The position numbers were made by a program, and so were the translations under genes. A DNA stretch of 64,000 nucleotides, taken from NCBI RefSeq assembly GCF_003171515.1, contig NC_089393.1, positions 2,418,001 through 2,482,000 on the forward strand, written 5' to 3'. Under the pieces are notes generated by a model. The model made no database searches. It was not told where the DNA came from and worked only from the letters and a program-made list of their open reading frames with translations. Positions 31,441-43,150 of the stretch are shown here, piece after piece. This DNA comes from Pyrenophora tritici-repentis. Taxonomy: Eukaryota > Ascomycota > Dothideomycetes > Pleosporales > Pleosporaceae. Position 1 is the first letter of the stretch. Every line of letters begins with the position of its first letter.

Positions 31441-34400
31441 GATGTGGGCATTTCCTGGGCGTTTTTTTTTTCGATTAATGGGGTGTGCGGGTAGGATATG
31501 GGATAAGGAAATGGATGGAACGTCGTGTTGGGTGTACGTGTGTGCTGCTGCTGCTGCTGTTGTTGTTGGGGCGCTTGGGTATACCTATTCATTCTTCTTC
31601 TTCTTCTTCTTCTTCTTCTTCTTCTCTACAGATATTGATATAGGTGGGGACTACGGTGGGGGTGTAGAGACCGTCATGAATAAGCAGCGCGAGGTCGTAT
31701 AACTCTATTGCACCCCTTTTTTCAAACACTGTCAGACACGAAGACTTGTGGTCGGCGCGTTGTCAGCAGGCAACATTGCCTTGTCGCATGAGTAAGACAC
31801 ATAACATAGCCCAAGGTTTATATGTTTATATCCATAATTTTCCCATTCCCAACTCCCACTGCTCACTTACTTCCATTCCAAAGCTTGTCTCCCCAAACGG
31901 AGAGGATGTGTAGTCCAAAACTTTATTCTCGCAACTTTTGTCATGGCATGATAAGAAGGATAAATGACAAATACACCGCAACCACCCACCCACCCGACTC
32001 ATCAGTCCTATTCCAATTACGCCCTTATGATTCAGTCAACTCTTTTTTTAGACTTTCCCTTTGCATATAACTGACTAAACGAAGCGGTTAATTGAACTGA
32101 ATGGAATGGATTGACAGTGGTCCGCCTGAATCAATGAATCCTCTCATCTATTTGCGTTTGCGAACTGCGAGGTTTGCCTGAATCGATATTCTTCCTCCCT
32201 TTCTGGAAGCCTTAAAACTCAGCCTCAGCTACAGGATTCTTGCTTGGCTTGCTTGGCGGTTTCATGCGTTCAGTTGGGGAGGATGGAATTGGTACTGGGT
32301 ACATGTTCCCATTCCCTATTTCCGTGTTCGTTTATGCTTCGCTTCACTTGGGTTGAAATGAACGGAGAGTCAATGCACCGCGGTAGTTGAGGTACGCATA
32401 ATGTTGAGGTTTTCCCTCTCATTTTAATTGAATAGTGGCGTTGTTGCGTTACGTTTTGTTCCAACGGGTGGTTCGTTCGCGTAGATTTTTCAACTTTAGG
32501 TTCTAGGCACAGCCGCTGCCGCTGTAACGTTACAAGCGTAGGTATACATCATGTCAAGATTGATTAACTCGTACGTTTACAAAAGCTACACTGTATGGTT
32601 CATGCTTGTACATCCATGGTCTCGAATAGATGATGAGGGCTTTGCTTGTAAGACATCTAGGACCAGAGTAGGGACCCGAGTTATGGAAGCCCGGAATACT
32701 TACCCAATCGCAAAAGACACGTGATGTGTGCAGGCTTACTACGTCGTACAACTGCCGAATGATGGATTTGAATGTGGATATGGGCTCACATGTAAGCCCA
32801 CTTGATTACAGGTATACTGTTTTACGTGTAAATAGGGTTTATGAACGCGTGTTGCAGTCGAAGGGTCACCCTATCTCTTCAGCGTATCGTAACGTAATCT
32901 TTGGTGTTTCTGATCACTGAACCGTGGAGTAGTAGCGTTGCAGCTCCAAATGTCCAACCGATACGAGGTTCTTCTTAAGTGTTAGTACAGTCGGCGGCTT
33001 AGTAACCCTCACAAACAATGCGCGCCTTGTTAGGAGAGACAGACAACCCCTGACATAGAGTGAACACGAAAGTACGGTTCCACCGTAACAATATGTAAGC
33101 CTCGTACATATACCTAGGAGCAACATAGACCTCTACAAGGGAGATGCATGAACCCAAGGAGGGTTGTCAACATTTCGAAGGTCCGTTGGAAAGTCGAGCA
33201 TGGATAACCGATGGAGTGAGAGTGCCGGGCCCAACAACGACCCCTGCTGGTTTAGCGGCGAATAATCCAAAGAGCCATTCAATCAAACCTACCATCCACA
33301 AATCATCAGCCCTACCCACCGTGCCGGTAACGTCTTTTTTCCTAGCGCTTCTCACCAACTGCCACGTGCAAACTTGCTTGCCCTTCCTGTCTTCCTGCCT
33401 ACTTGATCAGGCAACGACGATACCAGTACCACAGTCACCCTCATGTGTGGATGTGTTTATGGATGTGTCTCCGGCCCGTTTTCACACCAGTGCTTCAGGA
33501 ACGTGCTCTTCTCGCGCTCCCGTGCCCAAAGTGGGCTCCTTTACGAAGGGGGGTATTATCACGTGCTGGCGCCCAGCGCAAGAAAAGGCCATATGCTCGG
33601 AAAGAAGGGTAATCTGTCTCTCCGCCGAGTTTGTAAGAGATGACGTTGTTGGCAAAAGACCAGCTGACTTGTTGTCGCAATCTTTCGACAGGAAACGCGG
33701 TCCTATATGGGATTGGTCGATGGTGGCTTGCTGATTTGCTCCATGGGTCTGGCATGTCTGCATCTCCTGCATGTCTGACGTGACGAGTCTTGGTATGGCC
33801 AATCCATCCGCCAGTACCAATCGGAGATGGCATTTTTGGTTTTCTTGCAAATGCAAAGAAAGGCTGGCGAGAGCGTTCCTGCACTGTAGGCTGGCGTTGT
33901 TCGGCTACGGCACGATCCTCTGGGCTTAATTTACGGCCGACGGAGGCGTAGACAGGCCGGTTGTGACGGCAATCAGAGGTCAGACCATGTCCCATGTTCG
34001 GTGAGGGCTGCTGCTCCCTGGATAACGGATGAAGGGGCCATGTTGTGTGTTAGCAGCATTGCGTATGCGCTGGAACCCAAGGACAAGTCCCGCAGGGCTT
34101 TGGGGTAGGTATCCTGTCTCATGCACCTTGACATCATGCTTTCCCGATGCGTGCACCAGCATGCTTAACGAGCAACAGTACCAACGGGACCCTGCGAGGC
34201 AGCGACTATGCCCGAGTCAGGTGTTTTGCTCGTAAAAAGAAGGCTAACTTTGGCTCACTCAGCGCGCAGGACTAACTACCCTGGACTGGAAAAGGCTCTT
34301 TTCCATCGTGAAGAAGCTCGGGCTGCTTGCTGCTGGCGGCTGTCGGGTCGCTGGCGGGGGCTGAGCTTGTTACGGCCTGCCTCATTATTCGCGGCCGCGG

Positions 34401-34466
34401 TGAGATTGCGACGATAGTGAGTTGGTTCAAATGGACGGGTGTGCGCGGGGGCCCAAGTTGGGGAAA
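31441..34466. other. Gene-poor 3 kb
   Basis: Contains the CTL gene 3' side and simple repeats. Open frames on both strands at 33144-33995 overlap each other and have neither domain-like composition nor introns that extend them. I see no RNA gene. Confidence 0.45.
31543..31625. repeat. Compound triplet microsatellites (TGC)n/(TTG)n and (TTC)n
   Basis: (TGC)5 running into (TTG)3 at 31543-31568, then (TTC)11 from 31592, all within the presumed 3' UTR of the choline-transporter-like gene. Confidence 0.8.
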
Positions 34467-34480
34467 TTATATATATATTT
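34467..34480 (+). promoter_or_regulatory. TATA box
   Basis: TTATATATATATTT, the strongest TATA element in the window, 365 bp upstream of the ATG of the CxxCxGxG mini-gene. CT-rich sequence follows, as in fungal transcription start regions. Confidence 0.5.
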
Positions 34481-34844
34481 AAGACCCTGGATGCTTATCA
34501 TCGGTACCTCTTCTCACTCTGCCAGAAAAGATTTTCGTGTTGTCTCTCGTGTGTGTTGTTGTTGTCTTGTATTGTCTTGTTTCGAAACAAAAAGGTGCAA
34601 CTACCTCCTCCTTCCTCATTTGATGCCTGCAACTGCCTCCTTCTCCCCAAATCAAGACCAACGACTCAATTGACCGCCGACGCTCCTTCCTCCCATTGCG
34701 ATCGGCTTGGCTGTTACAGCTTTTATTCTGCTTCCGAATACATAAGACGTTGGCTTCACGCTCCTCTCCTTTCGACCGTCGACATACCCTCGCCCTTCCT
34801 CGGCTCCATCGATCCGCCCGCTCAATCCGGTTGACTACGCAAAA

Positions 34845-34994
34845 ATGAAGGACTGCCCGACTTGTAAAGGCAACGGCACCACAAAGTGCGACGTCTGCAA
34901 CGGCAAAGGCAAAGACTGTCAATCCTGCAAACGAACCGGCAGCAACAAATGCACAATCTGCGATGGCACAGGAGCCATTCACTCGGAACACTGA
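34845..34994 (+). CDS. 49-aa CxxCxGxG-repeat protein (DnaJ zinc-finger-like)
   Basis: A 50-codon frame, below usual gene-calling cut-offs. It is almost nothing but four consecutive repeats of the DnaJ-type zinc motif: CPTCKGNG, CDVCNGKG, CQSCKRTG and CTICDGTG; the third has Arg in place of the first Gly. In DnaJ, four such repeats bind two zinc ions and help hold unfolded clients. Here there is no J domain and no C-terminal domain, so a free-standing zinc-finger mini-chaperone or redox protein is the likely reading. A strong TATA box lies upstream. The opposite strand is open for 208 codons, but that is a by-product of this codon pattern. Confidence 0.72.
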   Translation: MKDCPTCKGNGTTKCDVCNGKGKDCQSCKRTGSNKCTICDGTGAIHSEH

Positions 34995-36646
34995 GTCGAA
35001 TTTGGCGACCGGCGACGACGCGCTGGGACCCCAGAGAGAGTCAGAGGTACGTATTCGGTACTTGCCCTGCACCCCCAGCAGGAAAATCCCAGCCTGCACA
35101 GCCACAGCAAACCTAGCCTACCCTATCCCTATACGAAGAAAACCAACATCTATATCAGGCCACGAGCCGACTGCATCCGAAGCACGACCGAGGCGATTCC
35201 CAAACTGACAAGTCCGCAGATCGTCATGTCAATCATCGTACGGCCAACCCCAACCCCAACCCAACCCTTTCACTTCGATTTCTTATTAGCGGATTATTAG
35301 TCACGGTTCACTGTCACAAAAAAATTACACCACACACCCTCGTCTTGTTCTGTATCGTTCGCGCGGGAACGCAAACATGGAAACAAGAATACAACCCTGC
35401 TCACGGATGGTCGCGTGAGGGGTAGTAGCGAATAGCGAAAAGAACCCCAAAAAAACGAGGAGGAGATTTTGAGATGTTGCTGCTTTGTTGTGTTCTCCGT
35501 GGCGAAAGAACGAACAGGCTTCGTTTTGCGCCACCAGACAAGCAGTCCGCGGCACGGCAAAAGAAACATCAACCCGCTAGTTTGTGCGTGTGTGGTTTGC
35601 ATGAGATTATACCCCCCAAGAAGGCAATTTCCGATTTGTTCCCGCCTGTGTTTCACATGTCGTTTTTTTTCTCTCTTGCTCTTCCCGTCCCTTTTCTGAG
35701 CTGGCGTTTAGCGTTTGGGGTCGGCTTTATTTCATTGGGTTTGCAAGGGGTGCGAGGGGGGGCCTTTGCGCAGGAATGACGGGTGGATTTTTGGTTTTAG
35801 TGGCTGCAACTGAAATTCGTGGGTTTAGTGGTTTTGAGGGGTACGGGGGGTTGCTGTGGTTTGAGACGCTGCTGGGTGACGTTTGAGTGAGAGGGGGAAG
35901 GGAAGATCTGTGTGGCGGGTGTCAAGTTGTGCCTGGCTTGGCTTGGGCCTTGGGCTTGGGCTTAGCTTAGTCCGACCGCTTCTCGATGTCATCGACGCGC
36001 CTGCCGATTTGCTCACTACTATAGTCTTGTAATCTTAGCTTTTCAAAGGGATATGGACATGTTAGACTTTTCCGCGGATGAAATCGGAATGTTCGTTCTT
36101 TCACACGTCATTTTTACTTAATTTCGGACGTGTGACTTGACAGTATAGGTTCTTTGGTACAAGCAGGAGCCTGCATGCTCACTTTGAGGCGGCTGGAATC
36201 GACGCAGTTGTGGTGGAAATAGAATGGCCTGCATGCTTAATCGCGAGATCTCGATAAGTCTAGATCTCAATGGTGACATCTTGATAAATATAGATATAGA
36301 TCTTCGTAGTGACATTCTCATCGTAATTAAAGCCAAGCTTGAAATCCACCATCAGCCTTGGAACTTTGAAGCCTTGCATTCAACACGTGATATCAATCAC
36401 GTAATACGTAATGAATTGTGAGACACAAATCCAGATGAAAGAATTGAGAAGCACACTAGCAACCGCTCTAAGATGCTGAAGCCTCAGCAACTACGTGCAG
36501 TTTTTCATCTTACTCATGCCAGGACGAAACCTTCCTGTGCTGTCGCCGTCCCCTGAAATACATTTTGGCATGTGGGATATTCCAATTAGGAACACGGCTT
36601 CGATTCGCGAAATTTGATCAGTTGAAGCTTACAAATAAAGCTACAA
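34995..36646. other. Intergenic, nothing firm
   Basis: 3' side of the mini-gene and 3' side of flavocytochrome b2. A CTAGATCT/ATAGATCT-rich imperfect repeat sits at 36240-36330. Possible continuation of the mini-gene by splicing at a GTACGT (35047) was considered, but the frame already ends at 34994. Confidence 0.4.
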
Positions 36647-38311
36647 CTAAAGCCTAGCCTTGACAACCGCCCTCTCCAGCGCCGGTCCATCCCAGATATC
36701 GCGTTCAACAGCGCGAGTATTGATATACTGCATACCCAACTGATCGACCCTCTCGACGCCAAGAAGACGCATACAGGTTTCCGTTTCCGCTTTAAGAACT
36801 GTTGTGCAACATGTTAGCTATCAACTCCCCATCATCACTCACCCACCAGATCAAAAGAAATCAAAGAATAAACTTACTCTCAAGCACCCTCGCCACCCCT
36901 TCCTTCCCACCAGCACCCAACCCAAATAGCGCCGCTCTACCCACACCCACACCCCTCGCCCCCAAACAAAGTGCCTTGACAACATCTGTACCGCGCTTGA
37001 TTCCACCATCAACCCACACCTCGACGCGATCAAAGACTTCGGGACAATACTTGCGTATCTCCAGCAGTGTATGTACAGCGGGTGGAGCGGTATCCAGCGC
37101 CCTTCCCCCGTGGTTCGACAGGATAATCGCCTTAACATGCGGAGCGTGCAGCGAAGCCAGATAAGCATCTTCATGTGTTTGAATGCCCTTGAGGACAATA
37201 GGGAGATGAGTGTGTTCGCGGAGCCAGGGGAGAGTTGTACGCCAAGTTAAATCCGCGGCTGTGCCCCAGAAGAGGGATTGGCCTACACCCATTGATTTCG
37301 GTTTCGGCTTCCCGTTTACATCTGCGTCTGAGGATGGTGTCTGTGCCGACATGCTAGTTTTACTAACCGATTGCGATTCTTGCACCGCGGCGCGGACGGG
37401 TAAGTTAGACCCGATATTCTTACTGCGTTCGTCGTGTTCGCGTTTCCCCGGCACCGGCGCATCAAGCGTGAGACAGATGAATTTTATACACTCTAATTTA
37501 TTCATGCGGGCGAGCATGGCTTCGCTTTTAGCCCGCTCGTTTTGCACGTAGAGTTGCCAGCCAAACACCTGGCCCGGGGTAGCGTCTGCGACGATTTGCT
37601 CGGGCGTCATGGATGCGTTTTGCGAGATTATTTGCATGGCGCCGTATTGGGAGCACGCTTGTGCGATGCCCCATTCGCCGTCGGCGTTGGCGAGTCGCGC
37701 CATGGCGGCTGGCGAGACGTAGATGGGGAGCTTGACTGGGTGGCTGAGGAAGGTGGTTGAGGTGTCGCAGCGGGTGCAGTCGACGAAGACACGGGGCCGG
37801 AGGAGGATGGTGCGGTATACGCTGTTGTTGAAGGATTTACTTTGGAGGTCGTCGCTCGCGGAGAAGTAGTATGCCCATGCTTTGTACGGTATTTGCTTTG
37901 TAGCGACTTGTTCAATCTCGTCAATGTTTAGTATGCTGTCCAGGTCCACGGGCCCTTCATCTTGTGTCTCGCCCGTCTCTTGTGGTGTCTTCTCATCTTT
38001 TGGTAGGGTATCTGGGTTTATGGTACCAAGCTTGTCCGACGCTTCGAGGTTTTCTTCGAGAATGCCCGGAGGGTGGATGGGATCGTATTCTTCGGTCGCA
38101 TCGGTGCCGGCGAGTTGGAGGATGACTTTCGAACCACCAGGGTGCTTGGGCAGGAAGCGCGTGACATCGTAGACATTTCCGTAGAGAACTACCCAGCAGC
38201 TTTCTGCAGTATTGTGCTGCGCGACTGTTCCATCAAGTTAGCCAGTGGGAAAGTGAGGTTTGGAGTAGCCGGCGGTGACAGACCCTCGGCATAATCGAAG
38301 ACCTTGGCCAT
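36647..38311 (-). CDS. Flavocytochrome b2-type L-lactate / 2-hydroxyacid dehydrogenase
   Basis: Three exons (38284-38311, 36878-38224, 36647-36798; introns 59 and 79 nt) give 508 aa. Residues 1 to about 80 are a cytochrome b5 domain with haem ligands H37 (HPGG) and probably H60. An acidic linker leads to an FMN-dependent alpha-hydroxyacid dehydrogenase barrel: YYFSASDD, then the flavin-contacting [31 protein letters not shown] with the FMN lysine, and catalytic His in [10 protein letters not shown]. It oxidises L-lactate or a related hydroxyacid and passes electrons through haem to cytochrome c. No clear mitochondrial presequence is visible, unlike yeast Cyb2. A Ser/Lys-rich loop of about 40 residues after LDAPV is longer than usual. 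Confidence 0.88.
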
Positions 38312-38861
38312 TATTGCTTTTCGCTCAATCAAAGTCAATGCTAGATAGATTGCGCTGGTATCTCAAAATACAAAGGAAGAAACACGCGACGAAAGCTATA
38401 CAAAAGTTGTGAGAAGAGCGCAAAAGCAAAGGGCCACGGAATTAATCCAGACGAACGAGCAAATGCCGACGTCTTGTAGCCAACTCCACCTGTGGGGAAC
38501 CAGAGCTCGGGGTAGTGCCACCCCGAGTCGGGCAAGCCGGCCCGCATTTCTTCTTCTGCGGAGGTAAGCTGGATACACAGTTCATTGATTGGTGGATTCC
38601 CTTCACCTTAGCAAACATCGCTACTGTCTTGGAGAGCGTCTAGCTTTGGTCTGTGTACCTTGGATAATGACCATGATGATGCTGGGCTGGTCCAGGCGCA
38701 AACGCCGCGGCATCTGAACATCTAGCTAACAGTCTAGCACAGCTAGGAACCACACAAACACAACGCACATATAAAGGTGAGTACAAGTACATTCATTACA
38801 AAGCATGAAGCTATGGATATCGTTGATCAATTCACAAACCAGAGCGAAGCGACACTACATC
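38312..38861. other. Intergenic between flavocytochrome b2 and HAM-2 genes
   Basis: Promoter of flavocytochrome b2 and 3' side of the HAM-2 gene. Nothing recognised. Confidence 0.4.
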
Positions 38862-41800
38862 TCACGTCCCCAAACGACCCCGTCTCACAGACTTCAACTG
38901 CGAAGTTATGCCCTCACTCTTTGCCCTACGTTCGCGCCACAACTCCCTCGCTCCTTTCCTCTTCCAGCTTTCCGAAGGGAGGAAGTTCTCCTCATCCTCT
39001 TTCGCCTTGGAGTCCTTTTCATCGCCCTTCTCATCCTCGTCATCACTATCATTAGTTGTCGACGCAATAACCAGCTCCTCAAGTTCCTTATGAATATCCC
39101 ACGGACAAACGCGTTTCGATTTATTTGCGCCCGGCCAAGTTTTCAGGGCCGCTGGATCGGAAAGCGAACGTGCCAAAGACGGCCTGATGAGTTTCCCGCT
39201 TCGACCTGCTGCCCGGCGTCGATGCACAATCATTTTCGGGCGTGCGAGAAACTGCTCCCGGTCTGAATCATCTAGAATTTAAGACGTCAATGTGATATCC
39301 AAATCTGGATTATCAGGACGATTCAAGAGGGCAAAAGGCGTTGGAATGTTCAGGGGCGCGGCGTGCAAGATGCTCACCAACCCTCAACCTGAAGATCCGG
39401 CCAGCCATGCTCTAGCTCGCCTTCATTGACAATTTCATCGCCCCAATCCATCTTCTCGAGCTCGTTCCGGAAAAAGTCTTGCTCTTCTTCTAGCACACCA
39501 GGCTTAGCGCCTAGGCTCTCTGGGTACCGCTTAAGATTATGCCAATGTGTGAGAGAACGTAGGGCCTGTTCGAGCGGTACGCTTTCGTCGACTTCGGCGT
39601 CCACGTCGCTTCCAGCTAGCCAGTCATCTCGAAGCTCTGGTCTACAATGTAGATATACTGCAGTAATGACGCGCATATTGGACTGTCGCCATTTGCGACC
39701 ACAGTATGGAACTTGATTCTTGAAGAGCTTGAGCGTATATAAGCGTAACTCTGGCTGCGGCACCTTTAGGCCCTTGCGGAGGAATTGCGAAGACTTGTAT
39801 GAGACCAGCATGAGATTCCGATGCGCTTTGTTCTTACAGATCTTTTGCATGATGCGCAGGTAGTTGATGGACGTGAAGAAAGCCCGCCATGAAAAGTTGG
39901 TGATTGGCTCCTTTGGCAATTCATTGGTAGGAAAGCCAAGTTCGTCCACTTCTGGAGGCTGGAGCTGAGCTGGTGGCAGGGCCGGCTCAACGCCTGAATC
40001 GGTCGAGTCTTGTCTTGAAAGACGAATTGGAGGTGGAGCTGCATCGTCTTCTTCTGATTCGCCGTCCTGCTTTTCTCCGTCTTGCTGGTCGGCATTGTCC
40101 TCTTCAGACGCATTCCTCGAGTGTGTTCGGCAAAAGTTGAAGAAGTTGAGTTCTTCCTGTTCGCTCCTAAAGTTGACAATCTTCTCAACCTCTTGTAGCT
40201 GCAGTAGCTTCAAGATCAACGGAACATAGCTTGAGTCTACAAGCAGCTGTGTGATGTACTCAAACTTTAGGATATGCGACGCCTTGAACCACTTCAAGAT
40301 CAATATCAAGGTGCCAGTGACTGCTTTATCCAAAACTTCTTGCGTTCGCATCGCATCCAGCTCCTCGTTCGTAGCTACGGTGGTGTGACCATTGAAACCG
40401 TTCATATCGGGCCGTCCAGCTGCCGTACCATTCTGGTCTTGAAATTGGAACCCACTCTGAAGGCCATTCGCTCCACTAGATTGCGTGACGAGTGCTGTGA
40501 CATGCGCAAGGATTGCCTTGATGAGGACAATGATCAGTGACTGTAGATTCGGCAGCGCGACACGGTAAAACTCTTCGACGAAGCCCAACCGCTCCTCAGG
40601 GCTTCCAGGAGGAGGCGGTTGCTTCTTCGGCTCATCTTTTGGTTCGAGCGACAGTTCCTCTATATCACGATGTTCATCTGGACCTGTCCAGCCTCGCTCA
40701 TACTTCATAAACGCTACACGCTCCTCCCATAGTTGCTTCATTGCGCGTGTAGCTTTCATGCGCTTCGCAAAGAGTTCTGCTGCCTCGAGAATTGAGGCGG
40801 GTATATCCGAGCCTTCCCATTTGCGTCCTACAAGCAAATCCTGCAGGTCAGTCGAGCCTTTACCGCCCAAATTATTGCTAGACTCGTCGAGCGGAGGATA
40901 CAAGAACGGAAACATCTGATTCGTTTGATAATTCTGTTTCTTTCCGCCTTTGCCACCAGGGCCTGCAGGCGAAGGAGGAGGGGAAGGCGCTGGGGTCGCA
41001 ATGTGAACTGGCTGGTGGAGGATAGATGTGCTGTTGCCGTTTGATTCCCCAAGTCCGGAACCGAAAACATGATTGCCGGCGACTTTATTTGGATGATTCT
41101 TGAGGGGTGGTAGAATGGAGTTGTTCTCGGGTTCGAGAGGGAAGAGTGGGAGTGGAGGATTGTACGCTGGGTACTTTGAACTGATCTCCTGTCGGAACAG
41201 ATGGTAATCGAGAGGCGAAGCAGTTATGAGCGGCTGTCCTTTGCTATCTTTCGAATCAAGACTATGATCCTGGAACGTTTCTTTTACTTTATCAACCTGC
41301 TGGAGGCCGCCAAAGGTAACCAATATCGTTTTCCATAGTAGTAGAGAGATCTTACTCAAGGGCAGACTGATCGTCTCGTCCCACCTAAGCTTTGCAATGA
41401 GATCCACAAAGAGCATAAGCAGACCTGGCTTGTCTAGACCAAGGATAGCGCCTCGGAGTTTGAGGCCCTTTCCCGTCTTTTCCTCATCACGCGCAACTTC
41501 GAGTAGGACGTAGACTGCCGTCATCGCACACCAAATCTCACGCCGCTCTGCCTCTCTTGAATCGCGCGGAGCCTCAGGAATGCTATCTATTCCGCACGAC
41601 CTCAAAAGCGAAGAGGTGAGTACGTCGACGACTGGTTGTACGCCATTGTTATCAGCCAATAGGTGTACATTGCGCTTGATGAGCGATGCTTGTCTTCCCG
41701 ACTTCTCATATGCAGTGCTACGTGCTGTGCCCGCACTCGAGTCTCGGTCTGAGGGTGTCTTGCCAGCCGTTGGTGATTCAGATAAACCAGCAGTCTCGTG

Positions 41801-42475
41801 CCAGCACCCGAGAAGGACATAGACCAAAGCTTCGAGCTTTTTAAGCCTCAATGCAGGATCCACCTCCTTCAGTCCTCCCAATAAGTGTACTACAAAGTCT
41901 CGGTGTTGTGATGTTGTCGCCGTGGCCCAGTCCAAACCGTCCTCGCCGTTTGAAGCGTCGTTTAGGCCATGGTATGCGCTCCACTCAAGGGCGTAAGACG
42001 CCTGTGTCTTTAGCAACATAGCCTGCTCTTCCACAGCGTATGAGAACCATTCCTCCAGCTCCTCCTCGAAGAATGAGGCGTCATCGTAGGTGAAGGCGTA
42101 CGGGGTAGGCTCGACTTTGGGTATACCCCTCATGAAACTCTGTTGCTGCGCGAGCGAAAGCGAGTCATTCTGCGGAGTATCTGGAGGTGGCACTGGGGGT
42201 GCCGGAGGAGGAAGGTGAGGTGCAGGCGTAGGCACTGAATTGCCTCGTTGCAGCCCTGGACGTCCTGGTAATGTGAGGGGAGGTCCAGCTGCGGGTTGCG
42301 CCTCGCCTTGGTCGAGCAGCAGGCGCTGTTGTTCAGCAGTATCAAGAGGCAAATTAAGCTCCTCTTCCGGCTCTGCTTCGATGATGGGGAAATCAGCGCT
42401 CGAATTGCCAATCAGCTCGGCCTCGTCGACTATGGGAGGCACGAGGGGCTCGATGGGCACTTTGTGGTTCTCCAT
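38862..42475 (-). CDS. ham-2: STRIPAK subunit Far11/STRIP1 family (HAM-2-like)
   Basis: The large exon 39382-42475 (ATG 42475; the frame is open further upstream but without an ATG) carries the N1221-like region (the segment with FEEELEEWFSYAVEEQAMLL, roughly residues 120-400) and the DUF3402-like region (roughly 470-1010), separated by disordered Pro-rich stretches. A final exon (38862-39271) can be joined by a 110-nt intron with a GTTGGT donor, giving 1167 aa and adding a charged tail with an acidic Asp/Glu/Lys run. If that intron is not removed, translation ends at 39374. Far11/HAM-2/PRO22 proteins are scaffold subunits of the STRIPAK phosphatase-kinase complex at the nuclear envelope and control hyphal fusion and fruiting-body development. 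Identity of the core is secure, the tail less so. Confidence 0.85.
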
Positions 42476-43150
42476 GGTAGTTCGCGCCGAGTGTTCGCGT
42501 GCAGGATTCAGCGGTGGAAAACGTGTTGCGCCCACCACATCTGGGGGCAAATTCACGTGCGGCTCATGGTAGTGGGCGGGTAGCGGAGGAACGCGTGTTC
42601 ACAATTCGAAGTGTTGATCGCTGTGCGTCTGCAGGTGGGGTGGGATGCGCCGTCCGCTAAATGGATAGTCAGGGTTCCCGGCACCTGCTTGGCGGTACTA
42701 ATGCCGACGACGAAGCTCCCTTGTATGCAGGGCCTTTTAAGACACCAACTCACGTGAACGACAGCAGACATGTGAGCAAGTCATCAGAAATGTCATATCA
42801 TTGAAATAAGCCTTCCCTATATAGGAATGTATCGCCGACTCCGCAAAGACATGAGGAGCAAGCCTCCGTTAGCTACGTGTGCGAGGCTTAAATCCACATT
42901 GCGATCGCTACCGCCTAATGCAGACATTCATACAAAAGCCCATGCTAGCAGAGCGAGTGATACCTCCACTGTGTACGCCGATTCGAAACTAAAAAGTAGC
43001 CAACACTCAAAGTGTGGATTAGAAAAAAGGGAGGCCATGCGCCCGTAGAAAAGTACAATTGTCCCGCACATGAATAACAGAAACAGACTTCGTCGACATC
43101 GTTTCGAACGAACAAGTTCGGTAAATAGACGGAAACAGGAGACAAGAGGG
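42476..43150. other. Upstream region of the HAM-2-like gene
   Basis: A perfect TCACGTGA (42750-42757) lies about 275 bp upstream of the HAM-2 ATG; this is the core recognised by Cbf1-type bHLH factors, and the next gene encodes one. No gene seen. Confidence 0.4.

Noticed and set aside
33144..33995. Opposing open frames of 196 and 166 codons
   Set aside because: They overlap on opposite strands, have random-looking composition, no introns or family features, and only one could be real.
34479..35105. Minus-strand 208-codon open frame
   Set aside because: It is antisense to the CxxCxGxG gene; its Ala/Val/Phe-rich middle is the mirror of the Cys/Gly codon pattern and it has no domain character.
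36224..36421. 65-codon frame with Ile/Asp-repeat translation
   Set aside because: It is produced by an AGATCT/TATAGAT-rich simple repeat and has no support as a gene.
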